In this document: one piece after another, positions 8,601-17,333 of the stretch
Numbering within the stretch: the stretch's first letter is position 1
How the letters are laid out: every line of letters begins with the position of its first letter
Assembly: GCA_016213845.1 (NCBI GenBank)
Contig: JACQZN010000095.1
Location: 1-56,446 of the forward strand
Direction of reading: 5' to 3'
DNA: 56,446 nucleotides
Source of the DNA: Candidatus Wallbacteria bacterium
GTDB taxonomy: Bacteria > Muiribacteriota > UBA6191 > JACPRK01
The notes under the pieces: generated by a model
What the model saw: the letters and a program-made list of their open reading frames with translations, nothing else
What the model was told of the DNA's origin: nothing
Databases searched by the model: none
Made by a program: the position numbers and the translations under genes

Positions 8601-9956
8601 GACTGCCTGGCCGAGCTGGCGGATCTGGAGGCAGCGGATGCTTTCGGTCGCTTGACCCAGCGGCCGCTGCCCGCCGAGCCGGAAGGCGCCCGGAAGAAGG
8701 CTCTCGAGCTGGGCTGGATCGAGCCGAGGGGCCAGTGCCGGGCAGCGGGATCGACCGTGTCGCGATCGGAGGGCGGGATGTTGGAGTGCTCCTCTCACGG
8801 GAGCAGGCTCCGTCCCAGACCACTTCGGGAGACGCCCTCCTTCTGGGTGACCGCCGAGGAGAGTGAGGCGTACTCGAACTTCTCGTGGCGCTACAGCTGG
8901 CTCTACTCGACCTGGATCGACCCGGTGGAGGTCGCCATCGAGGCCGGGCCGAACCGGGCGGTGCTCGAGACGGCCATCCTGCCGGTGGCGCGCCAGCAGG
9001 CGTACAACACGCTGCTCGCATGGCATAGCGCCGCGGAGCGAAACGAGCGGCGCCAGCCGATCGCGCTGCCACGCGGCTACGAAAAGTCGCTGGCGGCCGT
9101 GGCAGCCCGAGTGCCCCTCGGCGACGGCGACGTGCTCTGGCGTTCACGGTTCCGCCCGTGGTTCGGACGGTACTACTCGATCGAGCCGGCGCTCTGGCGG
9201 CTGCGTGATCTGGAGAGCCCGAGCCCGCTCGGGAGCGCCTTCGGCGTGATGTTGCTCCCCGGTGACCCGGCGCCTCTGGCCAACCCGCGAGAGCTCTGGC
9301 GTTCCCCGGTGCCCGCGCCCATCGCGTTGACGCGCAGCGTGGTCTCCTCCGATCGCGCCCGGCGGTGGCTGGGCGAGCTGATGGGAGGCAACGGACACTG
9401 GTCGGAGGCGGCCATGGAAGGCTACGGCTTCCGCGCGGCCGGCAGGCTCGAGGTCCACTCGGCGATCGACGAGCGCTCCCTGGTCGTGACCACCAGTCGT
9501 CCGGGTGCCCGCGAGCTGATGTCTGCGCCGGCCAGGACAGGCGCCCTGCCAGGCGCGGGCGCCTGGCTTCGCGTTCGGCCCGCCGCGCTCTGGGAGTCAG
9601 CCCGCGCCTTCCGGGGCCTGGGCGCCGGGCTCCTGGGCGCCCGCTGCCGCGAAGTGCTGGCCTCCCGGCAGAACCTCCACGACCTGGGCGTCCCGGATTC
9701 GCTTCCGGCCGGCGCCTGGCCGCGGGGTGAGCCCTTCCTCGACTCCGCGGCCGCCTGTCCTGCCGGCGGTAAATACGACATGGAAGGTCCGTTGGCTCGC
9801 TGTTCGCTGCACGGCACCCTGGATCGGCCGGCGGATCCGCCGCCCGCCGAGGACTCTCCGCTGGCCGCGCTCCTACGCAGCCTCGACGCCATCGAAGTCG
9901 AAGCGGCGGCCCTCGACGACGGCATCCTGACGCGCGTGACACTCGAGGGGAAGTAG
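5664..9956 (+). CDS. Very large polytopic membrane protein of unknown function
   Basis: A 1430-residue protein; ATG with GGAGG 10 nt upstream. Residues 1 to about 680 contain around 18-20 hydrophobic helices with short loops and no transporter motif I recognise. Residues ~680-1430 are soluble and probably extracytoplasmic. This part carries two related C-terminal modules: CRAAGS...GGMLECSSHGS near residue 1040 and CPAGGKYDMEG..CSLHGT near 1365. The CP-GG-Y-CSxHG pattern is typical of the disulfide-stabilised ends of some bacterial pseudopilin-like proteins, so the segment may be a secreted ligand-binding or surface domain. It lies between argG and argC in the same orientation but is flanked by repeat-laden gaps, so a shared operon is not assured. 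Confidence 0.85.
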   Translation: MNSLIAALGFFVVSVLYALSGHLLWRFYAFLWRSLIGLLGFSKKQIEPEPASAPAGAAATAEATIGRLLAQHGQALLGLLGCLLAAWAFFWLLGDLVADQFTQRAIQLAALLLLTAALLFWGFRVRSAAPDTLGTGLLLLGFLQIPVDAWFYERYILGYTTRSAYQVALLLAALATFLAVRLGSRVFSWLAPQCLLAGILLIGYKLHWPASAVSYTAALSGPLLLAVALWLESVPRAKLLLMPMRVAAVAAAVAAEASFLGSSPEAVPWLPLAVALLGGGTIATVAYLASDLRGLLLLLPYFGFAFVEYFERYSTSYGPVGTVAAIAGLALLALERTRRQGAERRRGLDPWCAVPALFCLLLALSVDGLSVALSVSRVANLTPPGQIAVTGFEDAASLWADAERAIFYLARLDGTLAWASASGPLVACGLIYLGGAAAVPLFAYGGGLPLAIGALATLMRALPFELHGQSYAFCLLVMALLGASAGIVLKQPRTLAAARACGLFAHLLLPLAWFALGYRLYQPNTTPEWFLALVFAVIGAQAMFHGRIAASYPFLARLGCGMLAASWPLAIGMMPSWAARSGLVPLVACGLVVNGAIVGWAMARQEVVHALLGAAGLVLTVIVTLTTVLHGEIGAKLAILVFGLLLLYAGTRGRRRAAVGLAALWLALPAAAAPPAVPQRVTTRETLQALARANGDDPLIAVVLRATDVPVPGSETTDRLSSKLREGLSALSGIDSVQAALALAASPLRIRGSAESVASIEIDRVRAVQPRSLPYAELAKRLPGRPRLPDTTGDELDRGPADWVHLRFESAAALGRILDLYEQRGRAILAVTAPGLALPSPEAKFREMAGVELRKAIEGCTGGVLLIGDPYLGMAPELVLAARFADEAAAEARVAAWKAGAAGRTGRTGTVAFLGTTSGGTEYVLSVFQGQGRQLGSEPDFRYASLLGLKGPDGRLFVSEEAVKRLVSPGFWIASHRREDCLAELADLEAADAFGRLTQRPLPAEPEGARKKALELGWIEPRGQCRAAGSTVSRSEGGMLECSSHGSRLRPRPLRETPSFWVTAEESEAYSNFSWRYSWLYSTWIDPVEVAIEAGPNRAVLETAILPVARQQAYNTLLAWHSAAERNERRQPIALPRGYEKSLAAVAARVPLGDGDVLWRSRFRPWFGRYYSIEPALWRLRDLESPSPLGSAFGVMLLPGDPAPLANPRELWRSPVPAPIALTRSVVSSDRARRWLGELMGGNGHWSEAAMEGYGFRAAGRLEVHSAIDERSLVVTTSRPGARELMSAPARTGALPGAGAWLRVRPAALWESARAFRGLGAGLLGARCREVLASRQNLHDLGVPDSLPAGAWPRGEPFLDSAAACPAGGKYDMEGPLARCSLHGTLDRPADPPPAEDSPLAALLRSLDAIEVEAAALDDGILTRVTLEGK

Positions 9957-10030
9957 GGAGACGGGAGGTACTGGATACCGCTCAGGGGCTTCGCCCTCAC
10001 GTATGCATGGATCTCCTGAAAGCCGGCATG

Positions 10031-10113
10031 AAATCTAGTTGTACTGATTCCTGTCGAGGGCCTTGCCCTCGAACTCCCACCAGGGGACCATCGGCCCCCT
10101 GGACCCCCAGTTT
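10031..10113 (-). repeat. GC-rich intergenic element, copy B (inverted)
   Basis: The reverse strand reads GGGGGTCCAGGGGGCC, then CCCCTGGTGGG, GTTCGAGGGCAAGGCCCTCG and AATCAGTACAAC, matching copy A block by block in inverted orientation. Confidence 0.6.
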
Positions 10114-10288
10114 TTGCGGCTTCCGAGACAGACGAGGGACCTCGAACTGGTCGGGGTCTGGAGAGTTCGAGGCCAGAAAGTAGTTCGGAGGATCGGACCG
10201 TAGGAAGGGCCCGCTGTACTCTGTAGGCCGACGAGGCTCTGTGCCCTCCCGGAAGTTCTCGAAAACTCCCGGCTCCCGTGCAAGACAA

Positions 10289-10368
10289 CAGGAGTCCAGG
10301 GGAGCACTGCTCCCCTGGTGGGGGCTCGGGGGCAAGGCCCCCGACTGGATTCAGTACCACCCCGTCTG
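10289..10368 (+). repeat. GC-rich intergenic element, copy C
   Basis: Reads GGAGTCCAGGGGAGCA, CTCCCCTGGTGGGGGCTCG, GGGGCAAGGCCCCCGA and GATTCAGTACCACCCC. It is the same architecture as copies A and B and ends 23 bp before the argC start, so it may contribute the leader or promoter spacing. Confidence 0.6.
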
Positions 10369-10391
10369 CATGTGGTACAACCGGTCACGAC

Positions 10392-11426
10392 ATGTTCATG
10401 CCGCGCAAGCGTGTTGCGATCCTGGGCGCTACCGGATACGGGGGGTCGGAGCTGCTTAGGTTTCTGCTCTTTCACCCGGGCGTGACCGTGGCGCGGCTGA
10501 CGAGCAGGCAGCATCCGGGCGTGCCGGTTCACGAGGTTCACCCCAACCTCTTGAAGGTTACGGACTTGAAGTTCGAGAACCTGTCACCCGAGGAGGCCGC
10601 CGAGGGGGTGGACATGGTCTTCTCGGCCTTGCCGCACGGGGCGAGCCAGGACTCCGTGAGGCGGTTGCCGGAGCGAGTGAAGGCCATCGACCTGTCGGGC
10701 GACTTCCGGCTGAAGGACGCGGCCGTGTACCGCGACGCGTACGGACACGAGCACAACGCACCGGAGCTGCTCGGGCACTTCGTCTACGGGCTGACCGAGT
10801 TCAACCGCCGGGCGATTGCCCAGGCACGACGGGTGGCCAACCCGGGCTGTTTTGCGACCGGGGCGCTCTTGGCGCTGTTGCCGCTGGCGCACGCGGGGGC
10901 GCTGGAGGGGGCGGTGACGGTCGCAGGAGTCACCGGCTCCAGTGGGTCCGGGGCAGAGGCGAAGCCGGGGACGCACCACCCGGAGCGCGCGGCGGCGTTC
11001 CGGGCGTACAAGCCGCTGGTGCACCAGCACTTGCCGGAGATCGCGCAGGAGCTGGCGCGGGCCGGGGCCCCCGAGGCGCGGATCTCCTTCGTGCCGCATT
11101 CGGCGCCGATGGTGCGCGGCATCCACATCACGGCGGTGCTGCACCCGGCGGAGCCGCTCTCGCTCGACACGATACGGTCCATCTACGCCTCTCACTACGG
11201 TGAGGAGAAGTTCGTGCGGCTGCGGCCGCAACCGCCCGACGTGGCCGTCGTTGCCGGCTCCAACTTCGCCGACGTCCACTGCCACGGCGACGGCCGGGCG
11301 CTGGTGGTGCTGGTGGCGCTGGACAACCTGGTCAAGGGGATGGTGGGCCAGGCGATCCAGAACATGAACCTGATGCTCGGCTTCCCGGAGGCGACTGGCC
11401 TGGAGTTCCCGGGGACGAGACCGTAG
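10392..11426 (+). CDS. argC: N-acetyl-gamma-glutamyl-phosphate reductase
   Basis: A 344-residue NADPH-dependent reductase of the third arginine biosynthesis step. It has a Rossmann motif GATGYGG (residues 12-18), the catalytic cysteine in ANPGCFATGA (Cys153), and the family blocks TGSSGSGAEAKPGTHHPER and FVPHSAPMVRGI. Start is ATG 10392; a second in-frame ATG at 10398 is equally possible. There is no Shine-Dalgarno, and TACAAC ends 10 nt before the ATG, so the leader may be very short. It is convergent with the following kinase gene, only 13 bp away. Confidence 0.95.
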   Translation: MFMPRKRVAILGATGYGGSELLRFLLFHPGVTVARLTSRQHPGVPVHEVHPNLLKVTDLKFENLSPEEAAEGVDMVFSALPHGASQDSVRRLPERVKAIDLSGDFRLKDAAVYRDAYGHEHNAPELLGHFVYGLTEFNRRAIAQARRVANPGCFATGALLALLPLAHAGALEGAVTVAGVTGSSGSGAEAKPGTHHPERAAAFRAYKPLVHQHLPEIAQELARAGAPEARISFVPHSAPMVRGIHITAVLHPAEPLSLDTIRSIYASHYGEEKFVRLRPQPPDVAVVAGSNFADVHCHGDGRALVVLVALDNLVKGMVGQAIQNMNLMLGFPEATGLEFPGTRP

Positions 11427-11439
11427 GGGGGGGACGCCC

Positions 11440-13851
11440 TCAGCGCGGGAGCCTGAGCGCCCTCACGAAGCCTCGGTCGTCGGCCCAGACAGCGAGGAGG
11501 TGCTGGGAACCGGCGGTAACGGCAAGCGCCTTCGGAGTCGGACCGTCCAGGTCCTGCACCGCGACGGGGGCCAGCTTCGCCAGGGACTCTCCACCGAGCA
11601 CGACCAGCTTCCAGTCGTAGGTCGTCGTGAGACCGAAGTAGACGATGGAGAGGTGACCGACGGCGGAGGCCAGCTCCGGGTGCGTCTCGCGAGCAAAAGA
11701 GAGCCGGCGGGCGGCCGGGCGGCTGCTTACGGGAACGGCTTCGGCCACCACCTCGGGCTCGGCGTCCAGTCGGCGAGTCCAGACGGCCCCGGCGGAGGCG
11801 TAGGCGAGAAGCAGGCCGCCACGGTACGGGACAACGCTGAAGCCCGCGGGGGACTCGAAGGGGTTGGTCACCTCGCGAGCGGGCTTCCAGTCCCGGAGGT
11901 TTTCGCCGCTGGTCCATGACCAGCCTAGCTGCGCACTGACCTGGGGTTTCGACGTAGCGGCCAGCAAGTGGAGCCGGTCGGGCAAACTCAGCAGTCTCAG
12001 CTCGCGATGATGACCGATGGCCAGCATCGGGCCAAAGGGCGGGAAACGAGGGGAACCCGGAGCCAGAAGCGTCGTCGCGAGCCGGTGCGTGCCAGACGGG
12101 CCGGCGCCGACACAGGCGACGGCGTGGACACCGCCATTGGGCCCCCCGGCCAGCGCCAACGCCCGGAAGCCGTCGGTCGTGACGGGGGCCGGGTCGAGCG
12201 CGATGCAGTGCGTGGCGAGCGGGGCGGCCGGACTGCCGCCGAGCTCGACCAGTGAGAGTTGTTCGGGCGCCCCCCGGGAGGTGGTTCGGACCCAGCCGAG
12301 CCAGGTCCGGCTCGCGGTCCGGCAGAGGGCCAGGGAGTGCGCCCGCCAGTCCTGCTCGCCGAGCTTGCGGGGCGCGCCCCAGGTTGCGCCCATATCGGAG
12401 CTCTCGCGGACGCGAATCTCGGAGCTTCTGCCCGGGCCCGGCCCGGCCGCGGTCCAGGCGACTGCGACGTCCTCGCCGCGAGCTGCGAGAGCAACCTCCG
12501 CACCCACGCCGATGCCGTCGACTCCGAGGATCGCAGCGCCGGAGCGAGGGGAGCGCGCCAGGGTCGTGAGGCTGACGGGCGCGCTCTGGCCTGAGGACTC
12601 GACCCGACCCAGGTGCGGCTTGCCGGGCTCGAGACCGGCGATGTCATAGCGGGGGCCGCCGCCTGTAAGCGCGACCGTGCGCTGGCCAGCGCGGGTGCCG
12701 AGCGTGACGACGGCTCCGGGTGGAAGGGCCTTATCGAACTGGAACCGTGCGCTGTCAGTTCCGACGGCGACCCAGTGGCGAGGAAGATCTGTCGGCGGTG
12801 GATTCGACACCTCTTTTGAGTCTACTGCCACCACCAGGCCATCCGAAGTCGCCTCGGGTGAGACCGAAAGTGCCAGGATGGACCGGAGAGCCAAGGCGAC
12901 CAGGAGCGCGCCGGCAACGACGGCCAAGGCGACGAACCGCCGGGGCCGGGAGGCAGGGTTGAACCGGGTCGTCCGCGGGGACCCGGAAGGCGCGGCGCCG
13001 GCGGCGGGAATCGACCGCAGCACCCTGGTGTGCGCGACCGGCTTGTCCATCTCCGCGAGCCGGGCGGCCAGCGACTCTGCAGCGGGGCGCGACGCGGGAG
13101 CGACGGAAAGGCACTCGAGTGTCACTCGCTCCAGCCAGTCGGGAATGGCAAGGACGCTCGATGAGAGCGGCTCGATGCGTCCCTCGGCCTGGGCGCGCAG
13201 GATGCCGGCGACCGTGGGCGCGTCGAACGGCGGACGCCCGGCGAGCATCTCGTAGAGGATGGCGCCCAGGGCGTAGACGTCGGCACCAGGCCCGGCGGGA
13301 GCTCCAGACAGCACCTCTGGCGAGATGTAGCCCGGGGTCCCGAGGATGACACCCGCGGCCGTCTGGAGAGTCTGCGATTCGGAGTAGGCCTTGGCGAGAC
13401 CGAAGTCGGCGAGCTTCACCCCCTCGGAGTCGACCAGGAGGACGTTCTCGGGCTTCAGGTCCCGGTGCGCCACGCCGATGCGGTGGGCGGCGGCGAGGCC
13501 CTCGGCGATGCCGGCGGCCAGTCGCAGGGCACGAGCGACGGACAGCGCGCCCTCGCGCAGAAGCAGCTCCCGGAGGCTGCCGCCTTCGACGAGCTCCATC
13601 GCGAGGAAGGGGTGGCCGTCGACGATTCCGGCGTCATAGACCCGCAGGATGCGGGGATGGGCGAGCCGGGCCTGCAGCCTCGCCTCGCGCAAGAAGCGGG
13701 CGCGGGTGGTCTGCTCGTCGAAGAGACCCGGGGAGAGGATCTTCAGCGCGACGACGCGGCCAAGCTCGAGCTGCTCGGCGCGAAAGACGGTGCCGGATGC
13801 GCCGGAGGCGACCTCGCCCAGGATTCGATAGCCGGGAACGGCGGAGACCAT
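11440..13851 (-). CDS. Ser/Thr protein kinase with extracytoplasmic sialidase-like propeller
   Basis: An 803-residue receptor-like Hanks kinase. The kinase domain spans residues ~8-270 with a glycine loop GEVASGASGTVF, invariant VALKI lysine, HRDLKPENV catalytic loop, DFGLA and a GTPGYISPE activation segment. After a Pro/Ser/Arg linker a single TM helix lies near residues 310-332. The remaining ~470 residues are exported and beta-rich, with Asp-box-like motifs (ESSDMGATWGAP) typical of sialidase/BNR beta-propellers. The start at 13851 directly precedes the kinase fold; no Shine-Dalgarno is present but a -10 box lies 8 nt upstream. A second kinase at 24.3 kb has the same architecture. Confidence 0.88.
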   Translation of the reverse strand: MVSAVPGYRILGEVASGASGTVFRAEQLELGRVVALKILSPGLFDEQTTRARFLREARLQARLAHPRILRVYDAGIVDGHPFLAMELVEGGSLRELLLREGALSVARALRLAAGIAEGLAAAHRIGVAHRDLKPENVLLVDSEGVKLADFGLAKAYSESQTLQTAAGVILGTPGYISPEVLSGAPAGPGADVYALGAILYEMLAGRPPFDAPTVAGILRAQAEGRIEPLSSSVLAIPDWLERVTLECLSVAPASRPAAESLAARLAEMDKPVAHTRVLRSIPAAGAAPSGSPRTTRFNPASRPRRFVALAVVAGALLVALALRSILALSVSPEATSDGLVVAVDSKEVSNPPPTDLPRHWVAVGTDSARFQFDKALPPGAVVTLGTRAGQRTVALTGGGPRYDIAGLEPGKPHLGRVESSGQSAPVSLTTLARSPRSGAAILGVDGIGVGAEVALAARGEDVAVAWTAAGPGPGRSSEIRVRESSDMGATWGAPRKLGEQDWRAHSLALCRTASRTWLGWVRTTSRGAPEQLSLVELGGSPAAPLATHCIALDPAPVTTDGFRALALAGGPNGGVHAVACVGAGPSGTHRLATTLLAPGSPRFPPFGPMLAIGHHRELRLLSLPDRLHLLAATSKPQVSAQLGWSWTSGENLRDWKPAREVTNPFESPAGFSVVPYRGGLLLAYASAGAVWTRRLDAEPEVVAEAVPVSSRPAARRLSFARETHPELASAVGHLSIVYFGLTTTYDWKLVVLGGESLAKLAPVAVQDLDGPTPKALAVTAGSQHLLAVWADDRGFVRALRLPR

Positions 13852-13859
13852 TCGATCGA

Positions 13860-13865
13860 AGTATA
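13860..13865 (-). promoter_or_regulatory. Candidate -10 box for leaderless kinase mRNA
   Basis: On the minus strand TATACT is followed by 8 nt and the kinase ATG (13851). No ribosome-binding sequence lies between, so a leaderless transcript is likely. Confidence 0.55.
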
Positions 13866-13948
13866 GGCGGATGGCTGGCCTGGAGCTCGGTGGCCGAGGT
13901 CGAGCTGGCAAGGAAGTTGTAACAGGACGGTGCGGAGGTGTCGTTCAG

Positions 13949-14815
13949 ATGAATCAACTCAAGACTGCATTCTGGCTCACATTGCTGACGGTGCTGCTCC
14001 TGGCCGCGGGGAAGGCGCTCGGCGGACAGGCGGGGCTGATGTTCGCGCTGGTGTTCGCGGTGTTAGCAAATGCAACGGCCTACTTCTTCTCGGACTCGAT
14101 AGTGCTCGGGATGTACGGGGCGCGGGTGGTATCGGAGGACGAGGCGCCGGAGCTCCACGCCATCGTGCGGCAGATCGCGCGCGTGGCCCAGCTGCCGATG
14201 CCTCGTGTGGCCGTGATCGAGTCGGCGGCACCCAACGCGTTCGCCACGGGCCGCAATCCGAGTCACGCGGTGGTGGCTGTGACCACGGGGCTGGTGGGGC
14301 TCCTGAGCCGGGACGAGCTTTCGGCAGTCCTCGGCCACGAGATGGGCCACGTCAAGAACCGCGACATCCTGATCAGCTCGATCGCGGCGGTGCTGGCGGG
14401 TGCCATCAGCATGCTGGCGGACATGGCCCGATGGGCCTTCATGTTCGGAAGCCACCGCTCCAGCGATGACGAGGAGGGCGCGGGCAATGCGGGCGGCGCG
14501 CTCCTGATGATGTTCCTGGCGCCGATCGCGGCGTTTCTGGTCCAGACGGCTGTCAGCCGATCACGCGAGTTCCTGGCCGACGAAGCGGGTGCGCGCTTCA
14601 GCGGCAAGCCGATGGCGCTGGCGCGGGCCCTGCAAAAGCTGGAGATGGCCGCGACCCACGTCCCCCTCGGCGCAAGCCCCGCGACAGCTCACCTCTTCAT
14701 CGTCAACCCTCTGACTGGCGGCGGGTTCCTTTCGCTCTTCTCGACCCACCCGTCGACCGCCGACCGCGTCGAGGCCCTCGAGCGGCTGGCCATGGAGATG
14801 GGCACGGTGAGGTGA
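13949..14815 (+). CDS. htpX: Membrane zinc metalloprotease HtpX (M48)
   Basis: A 288-residue inner-membrane quality-control protease. It has two N-terminal TM helices (residues ~8-28 and ~30-50), the zinc site HEMGH at 130-134, further TM segments near 145-165 and 185-205, and the third ligand Glu in SREFLADEAG near 215. NPSHAVVAVTTGLV precedes the zinc motif as in the family. Start ATG 13949 has GGAGGT 9 nt upstream. It is divergent from the kinase gene and its stop codon lies in the first unit of a heptamer repeat array. Confidence 0.93.
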   Translation: MNQLKTAFWLTLLTVLLLAAGKALGGQAGLMFALVFAVLANATAYFFSDSIVLGMYGARVVSEDEAPELHAIVRQIARVAQLPMPRVAVIESAAPNAFATGRNPSHAVVAVTTGLVGLLSRDELSAVLGHEMGHVKNRDILISSIAAVLAGAISMLADMARWAFMFGSHRSSDDEEGAGNAGGALLMMFLAPIAAFLVQTAVSRSREFLADEAGARFSGKPMALARALQKLEMAATHVPLGASPATAHLFIVNPLTGGGFLSLFSTHPSTADRVEALERLAMEMGTVR

Positions 14816-14886
14816 GGCTTGAGGCTTGAGGAGTGAGGCTTGAGGGGTCAGCTACTCGCTACTCGCTACTCACTACTCACTACTAG
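14814..14886. repeat. Double heptamer array between convergent genes
   Basis: Five units of GAGGNNT (14814-14848) and, after 3 bp, five units of CTACTNG or CTACTCA (14852-14886). The first array includes the end of the htpX stop codon and the second encodes the last residues and stop of the leftward M28 peptidase gene. Confidence 0.85.
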
Positions 14887-17211
14887 AACGGTCGCAAGCG
14901 CAACGCGGGCGATCGCGGAGGCGTAGGCGAAGTCGATGTTTGCGGGCGTGTCGTAGGCGTCGTGGTAGCCGCGGCGGCCCAGGCCTTCGAGGCGGTTGAT
15001 GGACTCGTTGAAGAGGAGAGTCGGAACGCCGAGGTCGCTGAAGATGACGCCGTCGGTGTTGTAGAGATAGCTCCGCGGGTCGTGGCGCGGGCGGACCAGG
15101 GGCGTGGGCAGGGCGAGGCCGGTGGTGCGAGCGAGCGCGTCGCGAGCGGCCAGAGCGGTGCCGGAGAGCCGGCCGGACTCCGGGATCTCGCCCTCGTTGA
15201 GCTGGAACGTCCCGGCACCGCGCTTGGGGTTCCATCCGATCATGTCGAGGACCACGAAGGCATCGAGCCGTTCGCCGGCAGAAAGCGACGCCTCGGCGTA
15301 GCGGCGGGCGCCCAGGCAATCGGCGGGGAACTCCTCGCCTGTCAGGTGGAGCAGCCGGATGGTGCGTCGGGGGCGCGCGGGGCGCGGCTCAGCTCGCGCC
15401 AGCACGCGCGCGACCTCGAGCAGCACGGCGGTCCCCGAGGCGTTGTCGTCGGCTCCGGGCGCAGCGCGATACCGGGCGCGATTGCCGTCCTCGGCCGACG
15501 ATTCGTCGATGGCGGTGTCGAAGTGGTCGGCGAGCACGACGAGCCCCGGGCGGGTGCCCGGGAGGTCGACGATCAGGTTCGACCAGCGGCGTCCGCCATC
15601 GGTGAAGGTCTGCAGCCGAGGCTTCAGGCCCAGACGCCGATACCGCGCCGCCAGGCGCTCGGCGACCAGGTCCAGCTGGTGATCCGGCAGGCCGTTTGCG
15701 CGGTTACTCAGGCGCGCGCCGTCGAGCTCGAGCTCACCGGAGAGCCAGCGGACATCGCGTTCGTAGCGTGACCGATCGAAGCGTGCGGCGGCCTCGAGGG
15801 CCTCCGGAGGGACAGGCGCCTGCGAGGCGAGCTTGCGCGTGCTGGCGGCGAAATCGCTGTCGCGCTCTAGCAGGCCGGGGAGCCAGGCGGCGCCGGTCGA
15901 GTCACCCACGGCGCGGGCGGCTCCCGGCGCGTTGATGAGGACGTCGTCGCCGGCGGCGAGGACGGAGAAGTGATGATAGAGGTCGCGGTCACCCAGGCGG
16001 GCGGGCCGACGATACTCCTGCGCCCAGGTCGAGGCCGGCTCGCGCCGGGCACGGAGCTCCATGCGTACCAGCTCGGGACGCGCGGCCTGGAGCCCATCGA
16101 GTAGCAGCCTGCCGTCGGGATCGCGAAACCGCGTGGAGCGCGCGCGCCACTTGTCGTAGAGCCCCTTTCCGTCGGGGCGGAAGACCGAGACCAGGAGGTC
16201 GGAGTCGGCCGAGCCGGCGTCCTGGGCGAAGGAACGGACCACCGGCCAGGCCAGCGGCGCAGTGCCCGGCTCCTCGGGTTCCGCGGAGTGCGGTGGCGTC
16301 AGGTGCCGGACGCCCCATCCGCAGAATCGGGCCTGGCGCGGGTCAGGGACCAATGCGAGAGCGCCGCGGGCGCGCAAGTTCAGGATTGAATCGCGTTTTC
16401 GACTCGATAACGCCAGTCGCTCGTCATAGAGCACTGCGACGGCGCGCCCGCGAACGAGCAAGCCGCCCGGGTGAAGCTCGAGGTCTGTCTCGTCGGAGTA
16501 GGGGACCGCCCCCGCCCGCTCCAGGGCTTGCCAAACCACGCTGCTGGGGCCGGCGTCGACCCGGATGGCCACTCCACCCGAGACACCCGAAGGTGCTCGC
16601 CTCGAGAGCCAGGCGACGAGCTCCTGGGGACCGACGGATGCGCGGAGAGCGGCCCGTCGCAAGGCCTTGGGGAAGCTGCGCGCCATCGCGCGTTGGAGCA
16701 ACCACGGCCTCAGGAGCCACTCGGCCGACGCTGCATGAACACCTTGTACGGCCCATTGCCGCGCGGTTTCCGGCATCGAGGGCGTCACCGCCACATCCAG
16801 CACGACGGGGAGCTGCCCGTTGGCGGGGAGTGGTGCAGCGTCCTCGCGGAGCGCCGCTCGTGCGACCGTGGCGGCCAGCTCGCGAAGCCCTGGCTCCAGG
16901 GTCGCCTCGTAGTCGGCCAGCCGGACCGGGCGGGGGAGTGGCTCGACGGAGTCCTCGCCGCAGTCGCGCCGCAGACGTGCCAGGGCGGCACCAAACGCCG
17001 GGTAGCGCCTCAGCTCCCGGAGAGTCTCGCGGTACGCGGGGTGAACGCGCCCCGAGGGGAACACTCCTTCATACAACGGAGCAAGCGACTCCGAATAGGG
17101 AAGTATGGCGTGCGGTGCGGGCTGCAGCGAATCGAGGAATCGATCCTGCGCGCCCAGCGCAGTCGCGAACACGAACAGCCCGACCGGCACCAGCTTCGCA
17201 ACCAGACTCAT
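14866..17211 (-). CDS. Secreted M28-family zinc peptidase
   Basis: A 781-residue exported protein (signal peptide ~1-21, cleavage near ALGAQ). The N-terminal ~480 residues match no family I know. The C-terminal ~300 are an M28 aminopeptidase-type domain with two-zinc ligands in order: LADHFDTAID, GADDNASGTA, TGEEFPADCLGA, VVLDMIGWNP and YHDAYDTP. Start ATG 17211 (a GTG at 17214 is one codon earlier) follows AGGAG. The final codons come from the CTACTNG heptamer array, so the tail is repeat-derived. Likely periplasmic or extracellular peptide hydrolysis. It is convergent with htpX. Confidence 0.88.
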   Translation of the reverse strand: MSLVAKLVPVGLFVFATALGAQDRFLDSLQPAPHAILPYSESLAPLYEGVFPSGRVHPAYRETLRELRRYPAFGAALARLRRDCGEDSVEPLPRPVRLADYEATLEPGLRELAATVARAALREDAAPLPANGQLPVVLDVAVTPSMPETARQWAVQGVHAASAEWLLRPWLLQRAMARSFPKALRRAALRASVGPQELVAWLSRRAPSGVSGGVAIRVDAGPSSVVWQALERAGAVPYSDETDLELHPGGLLVRGRAVAVLYDERLALSSRKRDSILNLRARGALALVPDPRQARFCGWGVRHLTPPHSAEPEEPGTAPLAWPVVRSFAQDAGSADSDLLVSVFRPDGKGLYDKWRARSTRFRDPDGRLLLDGLQAARPELVRMELRARREPASTWAQEYRRPARLGDRDLYHHFSVLAAGDDVLINAPGAARAVGDSTGAAWLPGLLERDSDFAASTRKLASQAPVPPEALEAAARFDRSRYERDVRWLSGELELDGARLSNRANGLPDHQLDLVAERLAARYRRLGLKPRLQTFTDGGRRWSNLIVDLPGTRPGLVVLADHFDTAIDESSAEDGNRARYRAAPGADDNASGTAVLLEVARVLARAEPRPARPRRTIRLLHLTGEEFPADCLGARRYAEASLSAGERLDAFVVLDMIGWNPKRGAGTFQLNEGEIPESGRLSGTALAARDALARTTGLALPTPLVRPRHDPRSYLYNTDGVIFSDLGVPTLLFNESINRLEGLGRRGYHDAYDTPANIDFAYASAIARVALATVLVVSSE

Positions 17212-17298
17212 CACCCACGACTCCTCTCCGGGATGGCCCCAGGCCGCCGTTCCTCAGACTCTCGACCAGGCCATCGTAGCTTTTTTTTCGAAAGAGTA

Positions 17299-17327
17299 TT
17301 GACTCCGCAATCGACGGGTGATACACT
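17299..17327 (+). promoter_or_regulatory. Near-consensus sigma-70-type promoter
   Basis: TTGACT (17299-17304), a 17-bp spacer and TACACT (17322-17327). Transcription would start near 17334. There is no protein-coding gene for over 640 bp downstream, only the structured region described next. Confidence 0.6.
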
Positions 17328-17333
17328 GCCCCT

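Larger units (their letters stand above)
9957..10391. other. Repeat-rich intergenic region upstream of argC
   Basis: No gene. It contains three members of the GC-rich element family: a short one near 9963-10000 (GGTACTGGATACC then GGGGCTTCGCCCT), an inverted full copy at 10031-10113 and a direct copy at 10289-10368. The two full copies face each other and could fold into a large cruciform. The TACAAC hexamer at 10376-10381 is a possible -10 for argC. Confidence 0.65.
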
